A stretch of DNA of 42,102 bases from the NCBI RefSeq assembly GCF_025821665.1, contig NZ_JACKSJ010000273.1, positions 1 to 42,102 on the forward strand. The letters are read 5' to 3'. Each line of letters opens with the position of its first letter. The first letter of the stretch is position 1. Below, piece after piece: positions 38,806-42,102 of this stretch. The notes under the pieces are model-generated. The model had not been told where the DNA came from. It worked only from the letters and a program-made list of their open reading frames with translations, and ran no database searches. Both the position numbers and the translations under genes were made by a program. The stretch is from [Mycobacterium] manitobense. Its GTDB lineage: Bacteria > Actinomycetota > Actinomycetes > Mycobacteriales > Mycobacteriaceae.

Positions 38806-40445
38806 CTCAGTCGGTGACCTCGACGACCGTGCAGGAGTGGATCGCCCACGACCCCGACCCCGAGACCGCTGCGGAGTTGTCGGCGTGTAGCGAAGAGGAA
38901 CTCGACGAACGCTTCGGGCGGTCGCTGACCTTCGGCACGGCGGGTCTGCGGGGCCCGCTGCGCGGCGGGCCGAACGGCATGAACCTGGCCGTCGTGCTGC
39001 GCACCACCTGGGGTGTCGCACAGGTCTTGGAGCGGCGCGGCCTTGGCGGCACGCAGGTGGTCGTCGGCCGCGATGCCCGCCACAAGTCCGATGAGTTCGC
39101 GTTGGCCACGGCCGAGGTGCTCACGGCCCGGGGCTTCGAGGTGATGCTGATGCTGGCCGCGGTGCCCACCCCGATCGTGGCATTCATGGTGCGGCACATG
39201 CACGCCACCGCAGGGATCCAGATCACCGCGTCGCACAACCCGCCTGGCGACAATGGCTACAAGGTGTACTTCGAGCACGGGCTGCAGATCAACTCACCCA
39301 TCGATGAGGAGATCGAGGCTGCGATCGCCGAGGCGCCGCCCGCCGACGAGATCCCGCGGGCCAAGGTGGAAACCGGTGGGATGGAGGAGATCCGGCACTA
39401 CATCGCGCGCGCCGCAAATGTCCGCCGCACCACCGACGACGTGCGGGTGGCTCTGACGCCACTGCACGGGGTGGGCGGCGACTACGCGCTCGACGCACTG
39501 GTGCGGGCCGGGATCACCGACATCCACGTGGTGGAGAACCAGTTCCAGCCCGATCCCGACTTCCCGACGGTGCCGTCGCCCAACCCGGAGGAACCCGGCG
39601 CCACCGACGCGCTGCTCGAACTCGCGGCGGACAAGGACGCCGACATCGCCATCGCGCTGGACCCGGATGCCGACCGCTGTGCCGTCGGCATACCCACATC
39701 CGAGGGCTGGCGCATGCTGTCCGGCGACGAAACCGGTTGGCTTCTGGGCGATTACACCCTCTCGCAGATCGATCCCGGGCCGGTGTCCGAGGACGTCCTG
39801 GTGGCGAGTTCGGTGGTGTCGTCGCGGATGCTGGCCCGGATCGCCGAGGCCCACGGCGCCCAGCACCTGGAGACGCTTACCGGATTCAAGTGGCTGGCGC
39901 GCGCTGACGATCAGATACCGGGCTCGACCCTGGTCTACGCCTACGAGGAGGCGATCGGCCACTGCGTCGACCCGTCGGCGGTGCGCGACAAGGACGGCAT
40001 CAGCGCGATGGTGCTCGCGTGCGACCTGGTCGCCGCCCTCAAGGCGCAGGGCCGCACGGTGCAGGATGCACTCGACGCGCTGGCGCGCCGGCACGGGGTG
40101 CACACCACCACCGCGGTGTCGCGGCCGGTGGCCGACGCCGACGAGGCCGCCGACGTGCTGACCCGGTTGCGCGACACTCCGCCGGACCGGTTGTGCGGCT
40201 ACGAGGTGAGCGTGACCGACCTGCTGCAGGCCGACGACCACCGCCGCACCGATGCGCTGATACTCACCGCCGGTGATGCCGAAACCTCCGTGCGGCTGGT
40301 CGTCCGGCCCTCGGGCACCGAGCCGAAGGTCAAGTCCTACATCGAGGTTCGGGTGTCGTGCCACGACGACGAAGACCTCGAGACCGCCCGCGGCCGGGCC
40401 AGGGAACTGCAGGACGAACTGGTCGCCGTCGCCCGGCAGTGGTGA
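38802..40445 (+). CDS. pmmB: phosphomannomutase/phosphoglucomutase PmmB
   Basis: A 547-residue alpha-D-phosphohexomutase interconverting hexose-1- and -6-phosphates. Visible: FGTAGLRGPL, the phosphoserine loop with Ser144 in TASHNPPGDNGYK, the Mg loop DPDADR (287-292), the sugar-specificity loop YAYEEAIGH, and the phosphate-binding RPSGTEP (502-508). Length and motifs match the larger PgmB/PMM2-like enzymes and M. tuberculosis PmmB (Rv3308). Mannose-1-phosphate for mannolipids or deoxyribose/glucose phosphates are possible substrates. ATG 38802 overlaps the marR stop. It is convergent with upp 4 bp downstream. Confidence 0.94.
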   Translation: MTQSVTSTTVQEWIAHDPDPETAAELSACSEEELDERFGRSLTFGTAGLRGPLRGGPNGMNLAVVLRTTWGVAQVLERRGLGGTQVVVGRDARHKSDEFALATAEVLTARGFEVMLMLAAVPTPIVAFMVRHMHATAGIQITASHNPPGDNGYKVYFEHGLQINSPIDEEIEAAIAEAPPADEIPRAKVETGGMEEIRHYIARAANVRRTTDDVRVALTPLHGVGGDYALDALVRAGITDIHVVENQFQPDPDFPTVPSPNPEEPGATDALLELAADKDADIAIALDPDADRCAVGIPTSEGWRMLSGDETGWLLGDYTLSQIDPGPVSEDVLVASSVVSSRMLARIAEAHGAQHLETLTGFKWLARADDQIPGSTLVYAYEEAIGHCVDPSAVRDKDGISAMVLACDLVAALKAQGRTVQDALDALARRHGVHTTTAVSRPVADADEAADVLTRLRDTPPDRLCGYEVSVTDLLQADDHRRTDALILTAGDAETSVRLVVRPSGTEPKVKSYIEVRVSCHDDEDLETARGRARELQDELVAVARQW

Positions 40446-40449
40446 GGCC

Positions 40450-41073
40450 TCAGCGCGGGCCGAACTGACGGTCCCCGGCGTCGCCGAGTCCCGGCACGAT
40501 GTAGGCCACGTTGTTCAACCCCTCGTCGACCGCGGCGGTGTAGAGCCGCAGGTCCGGCGCGACCCGCTCGAGCGCGGTCAGCCCCTCCGGCGCGGCCACC
40601 ACGCAGATGGCGGTGATGTCGACGGCGTCACGGGCCTGCAGCAGGCCGAGGGTGTGCGCCATCGAACCGCCGGTCGCCAGCATCGGGTCGAGCACGAACA
40701 CCGGCCACCGGCTGAGGTCGTCGGGCAGCGACTCGAGGTAGGGCGCAGGCTCGTGGGTGTCCTCGTTGCGCGCGACACCGACGAAGCCCACCCGCGCCTC
40801 GGGGATCAGCGCGTGCGCCTGGTCGACCATCCCGAGCCCGGCGCGCAGCACCGGAACCAGCAGCGGTGGATTCGCCAGCCGGTGACCGGTGGTGTCGGCG
40901 AGCGGTGTGCGCACCGCTATCGCCTCGGTCTCCGCGTCGCGGGTCGCCTCGTACACCAGCATCAGGGTCAGGTCGCGTAGCGCGGCACGGAACCCGGCGT
41001 TGTCGGTGCGCTCGTCACGCATCGTGGTGAGCCGCGCCGCGGCCAGGGGGTGGTCGACGACTCGGACGTCCAT
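40450..41073 (-). CDS. upp: uracil phosphoribosyltransferase
   Basis: A 207-residue enzyme making UMP from uracil and PRPP in pyrimidine salvage. Visible: TTMRDERTDNAGFRAAL near the N-terminus, LLVPVLRAGLGM, the PRPP-binding VLDPMLATGGSM, and the C-terminal uracil-binding YIVPGLGDAGDRQFG. It matches Rv3309c in sequence and place. ATG 41073 is chosen over the GTG immediately before it because TAGGGT lies 6 nt upstream of the ATG. With deoD and pmmB it gives this region a nucleoside-salvage theme. Confidence 0.95.
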   Translation of the reverse strand: MDVRVVDHPLAAARLTTMRDERTDNAGFRAALRDLTLMLVYEATRDAETEAIAVRTPLADTTGHRLANPPLLVPVLRAGLGMVDQAHALIPEARVGFVGVARNEDTHEPAPYLESLPDDLSRWPVFVLDPMLATGGSMAHTLGLLQARDAVDITAICVVAAPEGLTALERVAPDLRLYTAAVDEGLNNVAYIVPGLGDAGDRQFGPR

Positions 41074-41079
41074 CACCGA

Positions 41080-41085
41080 ACCCTA
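41080..41085 (-). promoter_or_regulatory. -10-like hexamer of upp (leaderless)
   Basis: TAGGGT on the minus strand, 6 nt before ATG 41073; same layout as lpdA (TAGGTT, N6, GTG). Confidence 0.5.
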
Positions 41086-41146
41086 TCGGCGATCGCGGCG
41101 CCGGGACCGGTGGAACCGACGGACGGTGCCGGCCGTCGTAATCCGC

Positions 41147-41452
41147 ATGCACGCCGACACCCTGCTCGCCGACACCGGGTCGATCCGCACCTTCGGTCGC
41201 GCCGCCGACGTCCAGGCCGCCGAATTGCTCGCGGCGGCCGCGACCCTCGCGGCCGCTCCGGCGCCGACAGGACTCGGACCGGTCGCGGCGAGGTTTCTGG
41301 CCGCGCTGGCCGAGGCGATGTCCGCCGGATCGCGGGAGATCGCCACGCTCGGGGAGCGGGTCTCCGCCGGCGCCGGCGCCGCCGACGCGTCGGCGCGGCA
41401 ATACGACGCCACCGCACAGCGCGGCGCGGACCGACTCGTCAGGCAGGTCTGA
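41147..41452 (+). CDS. EspC-like/WXG100-type ESX secretion protein
   Basis: A 101-residue, Ala-rich, all-helical protein without Trp, resembling small ESX-associated partners (EspC/DUF2580 type, often labelled type VII secretion target). The expected helix-turn-helix is visible: a first helix through AADVQAAELLAAAATLAAA, a turn around PTGLGP, and a second helix VAARFLAALAEAMSAGSREIATLGERV. The usual YxxxD/E export signal is not clear; the only Tyr gives YDATA. ATG 41147 is used; GTG 41126 is possible. The following gene starts 2 bp after its stop and carries a WRG motif, so the two could form the heterodimer exported by an ESX system. Confidence 0.65.
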   Translation: MHADTLLADTGSIRTFGRAADVQAAELLAAAATLAAAPAPTGLGPVAARFLAALAEAMSAGSREIATLGERVSAGAGAADASARQYDATAQRGADRLVRQV

Positions 41453-41454
41453 TC

Positions 41455-42102
41455 GTGCCGAGCGCACTGGTCGCGGCCCTGTCGGCGCCGATCCGGGACG
41501 TGCGGTCGATGGTCGGGCCCGGCTGGCCGGGCGGCGCTGGGGAACCGGTGACGCTGCTGGCCGGCGTGCGCGACGCACTGACGGGTGTGTCGGCGTCCGT
41601 TGGTGGTGCGGCGAGCGACATCGCCGGGGTGTGGCGCGGCGCAGGCGCCGACGGGGCGACGGCGTTCACGGCATCGGTCGTCGCGGCCACCGATGCGCTC
41701 ACCGCCCACGCCGATCGTCTCGGCCATGCCGCCCGTGACGCGGGCACGGCGGTCGCCGACGCGCGGGCGCGCCTCGACGCGATCGTGGCCGGCTTCGAGG
41801 CCCGTGCCGCCGCACTCGAACCGCATCTCGACGATCCGGGTGTCGCCGAGGAGTTGGTGGCCGAGGCCAGGCGGTCGTTGCGAGAGGCGATCGCCGTGGT
41901 CGAGGACCTCCGCGCACGGCTCGACGCGCGGGCGGCCGAGGTGACGGCGCCCTCGGGAGCGCCCGCGCCGACCAGTCCGGCGGGCTTCTCGGCGCCGTCG
42001 CTGCCAAGCATGGGTTCGGGATCGGGTGGCGGACCGGGCTCAGGTGGTGGCCTGTCGGACCTGGGGTCCGCGGCGGGGCCGGGTGTGGCGGCGCTGGCGT
42101 CG
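41455..42102 (+). CDS. WXG-motif ESX substrate, N-terminal 216 residues (runs off the window)
   Basis: Open from GTG 41455 to the last base with no stop; 2 bp after the previous gene. Residues about 1-165 are helical, with a WXG-type turn IAGVWRGAGADGATAF (near 41620-41670), then long helices (AHADRLGHAARDAGTAVADARARLDAIVAGFEARAAALEP and on). After about residue 170 comes a Pro/Ala then Gly/Ser-rich linker (GSGSGGGPGSGGG). That layout, helical export domain plus flexible linker, is typical of mycobacterial ESX substrates carrying a C-terminal enzyme or toxin domain such as a peptidoglycan hydrolase; that domain would lie beyond the window. Function is therefore open. Confidence 0.7.
   Translation, partial: MPSALVAALSAPIRDVRSMVGPGWPGGAGEPVTLLAGVRDALTGVSASVGGAASDIAGVWRGAGADGATAFTASVVAATDALTAHADRLGHAARDAGTAVADARARLDAIVAGFEARAAALEPHLDDPGVAEELVAEARRSLREAIAVVEDLRARLDARAAEVTAPSGAPAPTSPAGFSAPSLPSMGSGSGGGPGSGGGLSDLGSAAGPGVAALAS

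Noticed and set aside
1..42102. CRISPR arrays, tRNA/rRNA genes, insertion sequences, prophage genes
   Set aside because: No regularly spaced repeats, no cloverleaf or rRNA signature, and no transposase or phage protein was noticed reading both strands by eye; a covariance search could still find small RNAs.

Overview
The window is high-GC (roughly 70%) DNA that reads as the chromosome of a mycobacterium, most likely a fast-growing Mycolicibacterium-type species. From memory, the gene order follows the M. tuberculosis Rv3291c-Rv3309c neighbourhood: lrpA, pcd, lhr, nei, an Rv3300c-like pseudouridine synthase, glpD2, lpdA, an Rv3304-like cyclotransferase, amiA1, amiB1, deoD, pmmB and upp. Extra genes are inserted between these blocks. 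No rRNA, tRNA, CRISPR array, transposase or phage gene was seen, and no gene-free stretch exceeds about 225 bp.

Layout. 1-3.9 kb: the C-terminal 1,170 residues of a very large CtpH/CtpI-type P-type ATPase (5' end outside the window) and a small membrane protein. 3.9-6.1 kb: lrpA divergent from pcd (lysine/aminoadipate semialdehyde oxidation). 6.1-10.7 kb: a Lys/Ala/Pro-tailed membrane protein, an SDR, a stand-alone CYP102-like P450, and a zinc alcohol dehydrogenase divergent from a TetR repressor with two operator-like repeats. 10.8-13.4 kb: a cyclic-di-GMP pair (EAL-DICT and membrane GGDEF). 13.4-21.7 kb: a FAD reductase, the giant helicase lhr, a secreted PE-PPE-type serine hydrolase, and the nei glycosylase. 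21.7-24.7 kb: an acyl desaturase with its ferredoxin-reductase partner, under a divergent DesT/FabR-like TetR. 24.8-28.1 kb: enoyl-CoA hydratase, PH-like membrane protein, SDR, polyproline secreted protein. 27.3-32.8 kb: glpD2, pseudouridine synthase and MOSC genes joined by 4-bp GTGA overlaps, then lpdA divergent from the cyclotransferase. 32.8-36.3 kb: an AbiEi/DUF559-like gene bracketed by two related hairpin repeats, then the coupled amidohydrolase pair amiB1-amiA1. 36.3-41.1 kb: deoD, an AbrB-family membrane protein divergent from a MarR regulator that is translationally coupled to pmmB, and upp. 41.1-42.1 kb: the start of a type VII secretion (ESX) substrate pair running off the end.

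Cross-cutting signals. (1) Four intergenic inverted repeats at gene ends. Two share a 26-nt core in opposite orientation, have compensating arm changes, and bracket the AbiEi/DUF559 gene. (2) A recurrent -10-like hexamer 6-8 nt before the start codon of at least eight genes, as expected for leaderless mRNAs. (3) Several regulator-operator arrangements readable from the sequence (TetR/ADH, DesT-like/desaturase, MarR/AbrB-pmmB). Gene names by synteny rest on remembered family sequences, not on a search.
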